From Dissophora ornata (taxonomy: Eukaryota > Mortierellomycota > Mortierellomycetes > Mortierellales > Mortierellaceae): DNA of 23,411 nucleotides. Below the pieces are notes generated by a model. The model was not told the DNA's origin, made no database searches, and saw only the letters and a program-made list of their open reading frames with translations. Within the stretch, counting starts at the first letter, position 1. Each line of letters begins with the position of its first letter. The DNA lies in assembly GCA_025201705.1 (NCBI GenBank), contig MU617101.1:1-23411 (forward strand), given 5' to 3'. This document shows positions 1 to 8,689 of this stretch, piece after piece. The translations under genes and the position numbers were made by a program.

Positions 1-111
1 TTTTTCAAGCTCGTTTTTTCTATCCTATAATCGTCTATCCTTTCATCACTTTTTTTTTTTTTTTTTTCAAGCTCGTTTTTTCTATCCTATAATCGTCTAT
101 CCTTTCATCAC
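1..111. repeat. 49-bp direct repeat separated by a T tract
   Basis: A 49-base unit at 1-49 (containing CAAGCTCG and ending TTTCATCAC) recurs identically at 63-111. The copies are separated by a T run that, with flanking bases, spans 50-67. Period 62 bp. It lies downstream of the 3' end of the minus-strand LPMO-like gene. It could be a recent slippage or tandem duplication, or an assembly artefact next to a homopolymer. Confidence 0.9.
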
Positions 112-267
112 GCGTAACGCTTCGCGCAATGAAAAAAAAAAAATGAAGATTTAAAGACCGTGAAAGAAACAGCTCTCAAAGTGAGCGGAGTGATGTAAGC
201 AAAAGGGTATGATATATAGGAGAGGGAGGATTGGATTCGCCAAGTCTACAGGAGACGGAAGGGACTT

Positions 268-1002
268 TTACTTCTTTCCAACGCTGATGTCAGCGCAGGA
301 GGCGTAGAACTCGTTGGGGTTCAACTGCCAGCGCCACTGCATGACGTAGTTACCAGCCTGCATGTCCTTGGGGACAGTGAAGCATCCACCGCAAGGCCAG
401 ATGTCAGTGTCCTTGCCCTTATCCGTGCAGTTCTTGTACTGGAGGTTGAACAGGTGCTTGGACTTGATGAACTCTTGCTGAGTGGGGTCCTTGGTGGGGT
501 TGACACCAGAGAAGGCGATAGTGACGGGGTGGTTGGGCTCGCTAGGGATAGCGTGGTTCTTGGCAGGCCAGCGGACGCAAAGCTGGCTACCGGCCTTGGT
601 CACGGTCATTTGGCCAGTCTTACGGCCACGGGCATCCTTGCCGCTGTAGGCTTGAGAGATGGGATGTCCCATGGTCTCATCAGCACCGGGCTCCACCCCG
701 ACCTTGCCGTTGGAGCAGGGCACGGCGTGGTTAGGGTCGGGGTTCTTGTGGGTCTGCTGGTAGTGACGGTTGGGATCGTCAGAGTCGAGCTTGGCAAAAG
801 GCTTTGCGTTCAAGGGGAAGCGGCGGGCATAGCCAGCGCAGTGTCCGTTCTTGTTTGACCAGGAGTTGGATTTGGAACCGGCGTTGAAGCGCCAGTCGAC
901 GCAGTCGGCGTAAGAGTGGGACTCGACGGACGGAGAGAGGAGGAGGACGAGGGAGGAGGCGATGAGGACCAAGCTGGCCTTGGAGAGCGAGGTGAAGATC
1001 AT
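268..1002 (-). CDS. Secreted LPMO-like copper protein (AA family not assigned)
   Basis: Single-exon gene for 244 residues. Residues 1-28 form a classical signal peptide (short polar start, Leu/Val/Ala/Ser-rich core about 10-22, SVES before the cut). Cleavage there would expose His29 as the first mature residue, the hallmark of lytic polysaccharide monooxygenases, which bind copper with a histidine brace and cleave chitin, cellulose or related polymers oxidatively outside the cell. Candidate second brace ligand: His150 in the motif WPAKNHA; candidate axial aromatic: Tyr233 or Phe232 in NEFYASCAD. Eight cysteines follow the signal peptide (34, 55, 96, 142, 192, 204, 207, 236), enough for four disulfides; NCT at 191-193 is a possible N-glycosylation site. 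There is no linker, carbohydrate-binding module or GPI signal. The His1-led layout is seen; enzymatic activity, substrate and CAZy family are inference. The start at 1002 is the only one that gives a signal peptide. Confidence 0.75.
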   Translation of the reverse strand: MIFTSLSKASLVLIASSLVLLLSPSVESHSYADCVDWRFNAGSKSNSWSNKNGHCAGYARRFPLNAKPFAKLDSDDPNRHYQQTHKNPDPNHAVPCSNGKVGVEPGADETMGHPISQAYSGKDARGRKTGQMTVTKAGSQLCVRWPAKNHAIPSEPNHPVTIAFSGVNPTKDPTQQEFIKSKHLFNLQYKNCTDKGKDTDIWPCGGCFTVPKDMQAGNYVMQWRWQLNPNEFYASCADISVGKK

Positions 1003-1174
1003 GTTTGAAGGAGTGTGAGGGGGAGAAGGGGAGTTAAGTTAATCTGCCTTGTGGGTGTACGAAAAAGGCGGGATGAGGCGCTTGTTGTAAAGCTGTGGGG
1101 GGGGGGTTGGTTTGTGTGTGGGTGGATTGGTTGATGAGGAAAAAGAAGTGATAGTTGACGGAAATTGTGGTGGT

Positions 1175-1181
1175 TTTATAG
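1175..1181 (-). promoter_or_regulatory. Probable TATA box of the LPMO-like gene
   Basis: On the minus strand this reads TATAAAA, 173 bp upstream of the ATG at 1002. A start site about 30 bp downstream would give a 5' leader of roughly 140 nt, which contains a run of ten C at 1097-1106 (G on the plus strand). Motif match only. Confidence 0.4.
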
Positions 1182-1922
1182 CGCGATTGCCCAGTTGGGG
1201 ATACAAGCTTGCAACCTGTTTAAAAGGCATGATACCCTATAACGGCTTGAGGAGACGCCGCTTATCGAATCGAATGAATAGGTAGATCTAAATAAATCGT
1301 AGGGACATCTGGACAACAACAAAAAAAAGCAATTAAGAGGTGCGTGTCCTATTGGACATCATCTTCCAAAAGGAAAAAACCTGGTTGAATGGCAGACTAT
1401 TTCATTCCTTTGTGGTACAGTTCCTCGGTTTCAGCCCATTCAGTCCTTGTTTGTTTTAAAAGAGCAACCTAAATTTATTATTTCCAGGAACCAATCGAGG
1501 TCAGAATGCCAGGCAATAGGGCCTCGATTTTCTTTTGAAATCAACATATCCTGGGAGGGGAAATGTAAACAAAGCTGCTCCCTCGGGATAATCACTCCAG
1601 TAAACTAGTAGCGAATCCCCTTTTGAAAACTTCGCCCCTTACTCAGACGCGATTTTTTCCAGCCCCATCTTTCAGTCTCGCGCGCCATCGACACGCGGAC
1701 CATCCTAGCCTCGCTGATGGCCAAACAACCGCCAGCCGTCATGCGTGAAAATGCCGCTGGCCAAATTAAAAAAATCAAAAAAGCCGAGAAGCTCGGGTTA
1801 AAATTCCGAACTCTCCCCGGGCTTTTAACCACAAACGCCCAAAAAAAACAAGAAACCTACGCCGAGGACCGCTATCGTTAATTTTGTGAGAGCGTTTTTC
1901 TACTATGATCATAGCCCTAGGT

Positions 1923-1946
1923 AAAAAAAAAAAAAAAAAAAAAAAA
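1923..1946 (+). repeat. A24 homopolymer
   Basis: Twenty-four consecutive A residues. I looked for a target-site duplication flanking a possible retrocopy ending here and did not see one. Confidence 0.95.
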
Positions 1947-2717
1947 GTTTTGGTACTGTAGCGACTTTCTCGGTCTCGACCTAGCTTTTGCCTTCCCTTC
2001 TCGGGCTCAACATTATCGGTAGATAGTCATGAGCACACGAAAAGAGAGTGCGTACCATCTCCATAAGGACTTTGTCGTCCATATGTCTTTTCTTAGCCGC
2101 GCTGCTACTTGAAATTGTTTTCTCTTTTGGTTGAGAGCCGTGTAAACTGCGTCAAGTACTGTTCACTGCGGACTACGGTGTGACAATGATTATACAGTAT
2201 ACTATTTGCTCGACGCCCCCTATATCCCATGCTCATTGTACATGTAAACTATGCCCTCATGCTTCTGCGGATCTTTTCTTAGAGAACGGTTGAGAAGTGG
2301 CCCTCCTTTGTCTCCTGGTTGAAGGGAATAGCTCTCTCCTTGGCTCGTTGTTATAGAAGGGAGTGAGTTTATCCACAAGCCCTAATCAAAGGGAAGAGAG
2401 CCAATAAAGGATCGAGTCGTTTTAGTGTGTGTAAGATCGATGATAAATAAAAGCGTAGTTCAAAGAAAGGAGACGCTGAATATCTACTCGATTTCTAGGT
2501 TTAATTGGAACGACCAAAATATCCATGCATGCGCCTATAAACTACCAACGGGTTTTCTTTCCGTTGATTTCACGTTTCCATAATATCAGATCGCAGTTCT
2601 TATTCAAAAGCGACTTCTATCTCTATTAGCTCGTTCTGTGACAGGCAGCCAGGCATGTCATCACTTATAAGTTTGGTGTAGAAATTGGCGTCTCTCTTGA
2701 CAAGCATTGCTTTGACG

Positions 2718-2758
2718 TGCCGTTTTGTCCATCTACACTGCTAAAACGGCAGATGGAC
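2718..2758. other. A-B-A'-B' inverted-repeat element (two competing hairpins)
   Basis: Four blocks lie in series: TGCCGTTTT (2718-2726), GTCCATCT (2727-2734), an 8-base spacer, AAAACGGC (2743-2750, extended by A2751), and AGATGGAC (2751-2758). Block 3 is the exact complement of block 1 (9 bp) and block 4 of block 2 (8 bp). The two stems interleave, so only one can form at a time; each closes a loop of about 16 nt. No gene is recognised around it. Confidence 0.8.
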
Positions 2759-4220
2759 TATCCTGTTTTTTTCATTCTTCTATTCCGCCAGCGATCGACG
2801 CCTCGTAATCAAGTGTGATGGGACCCTCTCATGCGTAATTAAACAAAGTATTTGCTTCTGGAATCATTGTTGAGAGGAGTGAAAGGAGGGCCTGCGCTTT
2901 TTTCTCACAGAGAGTGGGATAGGAACTACAAAGGAGCTTCGGTTTGTTATGTGCCCTGTGCCAAGCTCATCTGTACTATCTCTCCCTAATACAGTACAGT
3001 ACTTTTTGCCAAGCGATCGAAAATTATACATTAAGCTCTCTCCACAAGTACTTCCCACTGCCACACCACGGTTGATTTCCTGTTCGCAAAATAACTGGGG
3101 AACTGTGTGACGCTCTCGTATATTACGTGGAATTTTCGAAGGAATAAATCCAAAACCAATTAGATTGTGATTTTAGACATTTCTCCTATCCACTTGGTCT
3201 TGGTGTTTCCTTTTTAGCGTTGCGTGAAGAACCAGTGTGGCGTGTGGACATCTGCGACAGAGGAGGTTTGTGTGGCAGGAACTCGTATAAGGCCGAAAAC
3301 GGAGGATTTGTCACGCTGCATGGATGTTTAACAACCAATGATCGTTCTGGTCACAAGAAAACTTCAATAAATTTCATTTCGCAAAGAGGCTCCGAGTGGA
3401 TGGAAAGCGTTACATAGGGTTTCTAGTAGATGACCAAATCCACATGTGTGGGTCAGTATTGTAGTCTACAGTGTAATACTTTTAGACCTCTAAGAAAGCG
3501 GCGAGATAGAAACGCGCATCATTGCCATCAATTTGTTTTTCACACTCCTACCGGATAATTAGAAAGATTCGCCACTTCACTAAAACATCAAGGAGCTAGA
3601 TATAAAACATCACATCAGATTGTGGCGTTCCAAGGCAGTTGAACACTTTTTTTTCGACTAATACTCTCCTGAGCATCGTAGAGAAAACAATGCCTTGCAT
3701 CTCCTTTGAGTGCCCCAGACCAAAAAGAATGCTCGCGTCGTTCTTTATTAGATCTTCTTCGCTTATAGCTTGTCATCAAAGAATAAAGAAAAAGGATTAC
3801 GAACAGACAACAAGCGCTGTGTTGACATCCTGCGCAGAGGACATTCTAGAATATGCACCACACTCGAAAATCCATTCCCCGCCGCTCCTGGATCTCGACC
3901 TCGGACTCTGCCTCGCAACACTTCAGCGTTGTCCCACGAAAGAGAGCTACAAGTACACATGCATGGGCCCGGTAACTCTGTTCCTCCTCTGTACCACAAA
4001 GCGGCCCCTGCTGTGTGATCGATGCTCACAAGGAAACTTAGAGAACGGGCCATGTTGAAAACGTAGTCTGGCCCAAGACTGGGCTCTTTTATGCCCACGT
4101 TCTTTCTGCTCTGAATCAGAGTAAACGCGTCAATTATTTTTCCCAGAAATTCCTTCCAGCCTTTGTTCTCTTTACTCCTCATCTAAAGAGGGAGACCCAA
4201 GGGGTGTTTGTATTTATTTA

Positions 4221-4253
4221 GTGTTTTGGAGGTGTTTTGGAGGAGTTTTGGAG
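4221..4253 (+). repeat. Three tandem 11-bp units (GTGTTTTGGAG)
   Basis: Units at 4221-4231 and 4232-4242 are identical; the third at 4243-4253 starts GAG instead of GTG. The array is followed by GAGCATG. Confidence 0.9.
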
Positions 4254-4790
4254 GAGCATGTTACTACTGTGGCCCTATTGTTCCTTCACGCGTAGCCTAG
4301 CGATTCTCCGCGTTTGGCAAATAACGCACCGGGAGAACCGAAAGGAACCTTTGAGTAGACAGAAATCTATTCTTTTGTTTCTCTCCGAAATAAACAAAGC
4401 CTTGTACTTGACTTACGAGGGCGCAATGGAGGAGGGAGGGGTGAAACGTCAAAACAACACTGCAGCGATGCAAATCATAAACCCCTGGATGTATGAAAAT
4501 GTGTCTGTGTGACACGCATTCCTCCCAGTCCTCAATACAAACATACAGCAAGCGTTATCAATCTGATAAATGCTACACCAAACAAAGAAACAAGGATTGT
4601 TTGTTTATTTCTCTATTCACAGCCTGCAGCGGGAAAGGAAGAGTGGTAATGGTACCTGTGCAAAGGAGCAGGGGAATACAGTGAGAGAAGGCATAGCAAG
4701 ATCAGCTCCTTCACTTGGTTGATGGCAGCAACCTTGATCAGGGACATCTCGAGGATAGTTCAAGAGCAGGGTCCGGGATGCGTTTGAGTT

Positions 4791-6341
4791 TTAACAGTCA
4801 AGGTTCCCATCATCCAGTTCCAGGGTCTCGAACTGTGCTTGTATGACGCTGTCGTCTGAGTTGCAGGATTCTTGTCCTTCCTCCTCTTGGGCATTGGAGG
4901 GTAGAATTTTCTCTAGAGTGACCTCTCCAAAAATCTCTGAGTATCCAATTTGAACAAAGCCGAGCTGCATGAGGAAGAGCTGGATTGAACCCTTATTCTC
5001 GGTAGAGATCTTGGATGTAATTCGTTTCGTCCCGAGGGCTTGGTATGCTGCACAATAACCGCGGAAACACCATATGTAGGCATGCATGCACGCACGCATC
5101 AAAAATACACCATTCCCGGTAGAAGCAGGAAAATAGGGAAGGTGCAACGAGAAAGAAAGAGGAGGCTATTTGGTTAGCTCGGAAGTGGCCCCATCTCTAC
5201 ATGCTCAAAGAGTTTATTTTCAAAAGCGTAGACTTTGCTTCTCTTACCATATGTCATCATCATGCGGAGTGCTTCTAGGCCCAATCCCTTTCGTCTATAG
5301 CTCGGTTCTACAACATCGCACAATTGTAAAGCAGCGTAACATGATTAGCCTTTGGTTATTGCGACTGAGAACTCTGTATTGCTCTTTCGCCAATTCGCTC
5401 AAATTTGCCACTTACCGGCAATCATGATCTCAATCTCGGCGGAATGGGGATCATCATGGTCGTTGAAGAATAAGTTCACGTCCCCCACCATCTCTAATTT
5501 GGTCAAAAAAACAAGCATAAACAAAAGATGGTATCAGCTTTCCTGTCGTGTTTACATTCCGGGCTGTTATAACTGCTACTACTGGTAAAAATGGGCATGG
5601 TCCCCGGGAAAGAATTCAGATTTAAAACACATGAATTACTTTGCGAAAGAGCATTTTTGGCTGTGATCACTTGTCCAGGACCGTCCTTTGCCAGGATGAT
5701 GAAGGTGCATTCTAGAGTTATTGCCGATAGCCATTGAATCGCATCAAAAGGAAAACGTGTTAAAGATCAGTTTTAAATCCATGAGAAGTTGAAAACGACC
5801 AGCCCCCAACATTTAGTTGTGCCCTGGAGGAGGAACAGTAGTCAAATCTGCAAGGAGAGAGAGGACCGAGAACGAGAGAGGCGGTTGCGCACACGTGAAC
5901 ATTACTATTCTCATCGACTCGCCAAGACTCTTGCATCTCGTATTCTTCCTCGAGCGTCAATGGCTCAGAAGCGGTCATCTCTAAACAATGGTAAATAGGG
6001 CATCCCTCGTTAAAAACGTGTAGTTGTGCTTTTGCAATCTATCTTTCACTTAGCACCTATATTGTGTGGCATCCCGCAATGGGCCTCATTGAGATAACCA
6101 ACGGCTGTACCGTAGAAACTCTTACCAAGCAGTTCGGGTGACTGCATCCATTTATTGTAATGCTCCACATGGCGCTTGAGATATGGCACCAGTACACACT
6201 TTTCCCCCACCTGTCAAGCGGAGAACAAAGAAAATATTAAATCACATTCAGTCCGTCTTTCATCTGCGTTCTTTGTTCTCAATGAGAGATTGTTCTTTTT
6301 GTTGCTTTGCATACCAGGGCTATCCGCTCGTTGGCACGCAT
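4791..6341 (-). CDS. NAT9: N-acetyltransferase 9-like protein (GNAT family), 7 exons
   Basis: Rebuilt model, exons in transcript order: 6315-6341, 6126-6210, 5906-5980, 5640-5711, 5416-5493, 5248-5307, 4791-5047; 217 residues. All six introns are GT-AG and the frame closes. The product follows the NAT9 family along its whole length: the start MRANE, the block LTASEPLTLEEEYEMQ (the hallmark of the family), KCTFIIL, MVGDVNLFFND (about 88-98), the acetyl-CoA loop RRKGLG (117-122), and the end STENKGSIQLF...LGFVQI...FGEVTLE. Human NAT9 has about 207 residues; the extra here is an acidic C-terminal tail. NAT9 proteins are GNAT-fold acetyltransferases linked in animals to microtubule stability; the substrate in fungi is not known to me. 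The gene is divergent from the Myb gene. Intron density is high (six in 654 coding bases). The assignment is firm; the individual splice sites are predicted. Confidence 0.92.
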
Positions 6342-6611
6342 GGAGAAATAGGCAGCAGGTTGGCTCTTTGTTGAGAAAGCAATAATATTGTGTGATTAAT
6401 CTATTATGTTCTGGATATACCAGGGTCAGTAATTCGCAAAAACGTCGTGTGACGGCTATTATTCATAAACAAAACAACACAGGGAAGTCTCCGCACTTGC
6501 CTCGTGGCAAAGCTCCTCCCTCATTCACTCTTCCCCATTGAAATCTCCTCGTTTCCCCAACCCCCCTCTGGAATCCTACGCCAAACATCTACAGAGCGCT
6601 TGAAAAAAGAC
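6342..6611. promoter_or_regulatory. Divergent intergenic region between NAT9-like and Myb genes
   Basis: 270 bp between the two ATGs must carry both promoters. I see no clear TATA box. An upstream in-frame ATG at 6504 could lengthen the Myb protein by 36 residues, but this stretch reads more like leader sequence. Confidence 0.5.
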
Positions 6612-8623
6612 ATGGTACTCTCGCCTGTACTGGTTCGCTCACTTCAGCGACCACTCGCAGAGTCGGCAAGAGTCCTAGCTCTGTCAGGACGACACGAGGC
6701 CCTTGTTATGAAAAGACTTCAAACCCTCGCCCTCACCAGACCCCAATGCCAACAATCACGCTTTATTAGCAGCAGCAAAGTAGAAGAAGCTGAAGTTGAA
6801 GTTGCTATTTCTACAGAGGTATAAACTACTACCACAGCAAACCCCTTGGCTTTTTCTCGTTGATCCAAAGAGGCGAAATTGGTGGCGTATTTATTGCTGA
6901 TTAATTCTTGTCTGCTCGATGATTCTAGGGTCCCCTACTTAGACCAGTCAAACCAATTGCGAGGAGGCCGAGGAATGCGTCAAAAGCTCCCCGGTGGACA
7001 CCCGAGCTCGATAACCAAATCCTTGAACTCCGGTCAGCCCAGCGAACATGGGAATATATCAGTCTCGCCACAGGACGCTCACCATCTGCAGTTTCTGATC
7101 GCTACTATACAGCTCTAGACCCAACACTCCGGACCTGGACCTCAGCCATGTTTACAAAACTGGATCAAATGGTTGAGAGTGGCGCAAAGTGGGGCGAGAT
7201 TGGTGCTGCCCTGGATTCGAATGTCGTAACATGTCAACACCAATGGCGGACTTTGGGCAAGGGTAGATATCGAGTCAAGGGAGTGGTGGCTGCATCGCAG
7301 TCGATATCGTGGACACCGCAGGAGGTTGAGACGTTTTGGGAGAGTTGGTTGGAATATGGTAGGATGGACTGGAAGGTAATCGCGGCCGATTTGAGAGACA
7401 AGAGTGTGGCTGAAGTTCGGGACGCATTTAGAGCACTGACGGTAAGTGCGCTCCAGGATGCGCCCGGCTGGGCGAAGTTGGAGGCCTACAACTATGTGAC
7501 GGATACATCAAAGGCGGCACGGGGTCGGAAACAGCGGGAGGTGGAGGAAATTTTGGAAAGCAGTGACGGCGATCAACAAACGTGGACATCCGCTGATCAT
7601 GAGGCTCTATTGGCAGCGGTCGAGAAGCATGGTCTGTTTTCGGGATGGGACAATATTCGGGAAATGGTCAAACCAGAGCTGAGTGAGGACGAGGTCGAGG
7701 CAGAGTACTATCGACTGAATGGCGTAAGTATGAAGACGGCCGCGCGCAGCGAGGGCAGCAGCAACGACAGAACCAAGGTGGTAAAGACAAAGGGACAGGA
7801 TGCTATGTGGACAGACGAAGAGATCAACACTTTGAACACCATTTTGATGAAATACAGCACCCTGCCAATCTGGGTCAAACAGGCAGCGGAACATGGCGTC
7901 GAACCGGCAGACGACGACTACGAAACGCTTTTCAAAAAATCGGGCCTATCCAAGTCTGCAGCTGATGCTGACGCTGATGACAGTAAATCATCGCGGCCTC
8001 CAAGTAGCAAGGCAAAGAAGTCTAAAAAAAAGTCGTCCAAGTCAGCACTTTTGGTGGATGGGAAGGCAGACTCGCCCTGGAACGATGATCGTGTGAAGCG
8101 TCTGAAGCGATTGGTTAGTCAACAACAACAGCAGGAACGAGCTTCGGGCCACTACGTAAACTGGCCATGGATCGCGGAGCACATTGGACCAGGGTTCAAT
8201 GAGAGCATGTGTATCACGATGTGGCAGTCGCTCCCAGATCACAGCATCCCGCAAATAGAGGGTCCTCGGTTCTGGGAAGAAGGCGACATGGAGCTGCTGC
8301 TGCTGGGCATCTCCACGCACGGGAAACAATGGACTCTTATCCAGAGGGATTTCCTGGGCGATCGCACGACAGATTCAATCCGACGCAAGGTCAGCAATTT
8401 GCAAAGGAAACGAGATCTATTAGTCGAAGAGGCCAGACAGAAGGCAGGGAAGTTGAAGGCGGCTGACCCAGACTTGGATGTAAATGCATACATGGAGGAA
8501 AATGTCAAGAATGACGAGAACTACACGGCGGCACTGCAACTAGAGGCGAAGTTTGATGAGTATAAGAAGAATAAGAGTAGCAAGGCAAGGAGACAACGAA
8601 AGACCTTAAAATTATCAGAATAA
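6612..8623 (+). CDS. Multi-repeat Myb/SANT protein with presequence-like N-terminus
   Basis: Two exons, 6612-6818 and 6929-8623, 633 residues; the intron is GT-AG, phase 0. About seven degenerate Myb/SANT-like units can be seen by their spaced Trp residues and helix pattern: from about 92 (RWTPELDNQIL), 146, 197 (SWTPQEVETFW), 288 (TWTSADHEALL), 363 (MWTDEEINTL), 453 (PWNDDRVKRL) and 518 (FWEEGDMELLL). Such arrays usually bind DNA. A Lys/Ser-rich patch (about 427-443, KAKKSKKKSSK) may be a nuclear localisation signal or a flexible linker. The first exon encodes an Arg-rich, acid-poor segment (nine Lys/Arg, two Glu in the first 56 residues) ending in SRFISSSK, which looks like a mitochondrial presequence. 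I cannot name an orthologue. The start at 6612 is preferred because it begins this segment directly; the alternative at 6504 adds 36 residues. It faces the symplekin gene with only 66 bp between stop codons. Confidence 0.85.
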
Positions 8624-8662
8624 TTAGACATTTTACAATGTTCATCGTCTCTCTTCATATCT

Positions 8663-8668
8663 TTTATT
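8663..8668 (-). promoter_or_regulatory. Probable polyadenylation signal of symplekin gene
   Basis: Minus strand reads AATAAA 22 nt past the symplekin stop codon. It lies inside the 66-bp gap to the convergent Myb gene, so the two transcripts probably overlap at their 3' ends. Confidence 0.5.
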
Positions 8669-8689
8669 TGATGCTCTGTGGCAAGGGAG

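Larger units (their letters stand above)
1003..4790. other. 3.8-kb region with no recognised gene
   Basis: Apart from the promoter of the LPMO-like gene at its left end and the 3' flank of the NAT9-like gene at its right end, I recognise no protein family in any frame. Open frames are short and often overlap on opposite strands (for example 3639-4058 plus against 3763-4182 minus, 139 codons each), with no known motif and no convincing exon chain. A stretch at about 1630-1880 stays open on both strands and includes a 54-codon ATG frame on the plus strand (1717-1881) with a Lys-rich middle; I cannot assign it. The region also holds an A24 tract, the paired-hairpin element at 2718-2758 and a short tandem repeat at 4221. 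A long non-coding transcript or a decayed gene is possible but not shown. Confidence 0.6.

Noticed and set aside
454..858. 134-codon plus-strand open frame opposite the LPMO-like gene
   Set aside because: Antisense shadow of a GC-rich coding region with a clear signal peptide and cysteine pattern on the minus strand.
1923..1946. Poly-A tail of a non-LTR element or retrocopy
   Set aside because: No target-site duplication was seen and no reverse transcriptase or parent gene is recognisable in the flank.
2718..2758. Stable H-type pseudoknot
   Set aside because: Stems of 8-9 bp with zero-length connecting loops are not sterically feasible; competing hairpins or DNA-level sites fit better.
3639..4182. 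Two overlapping 139-codon open frames on opposite strands
   Set aside because: No recognisable motif, odd composition, mutual overlap and no splice partners; kept only as a note in the gene-poor region.
6504..6611. Upstream start for the Myb protein
   Set aside because: Adds 36 residues of Pro/Ser-rich sequence ahead of a segment that itself looks like a complete targeting start.
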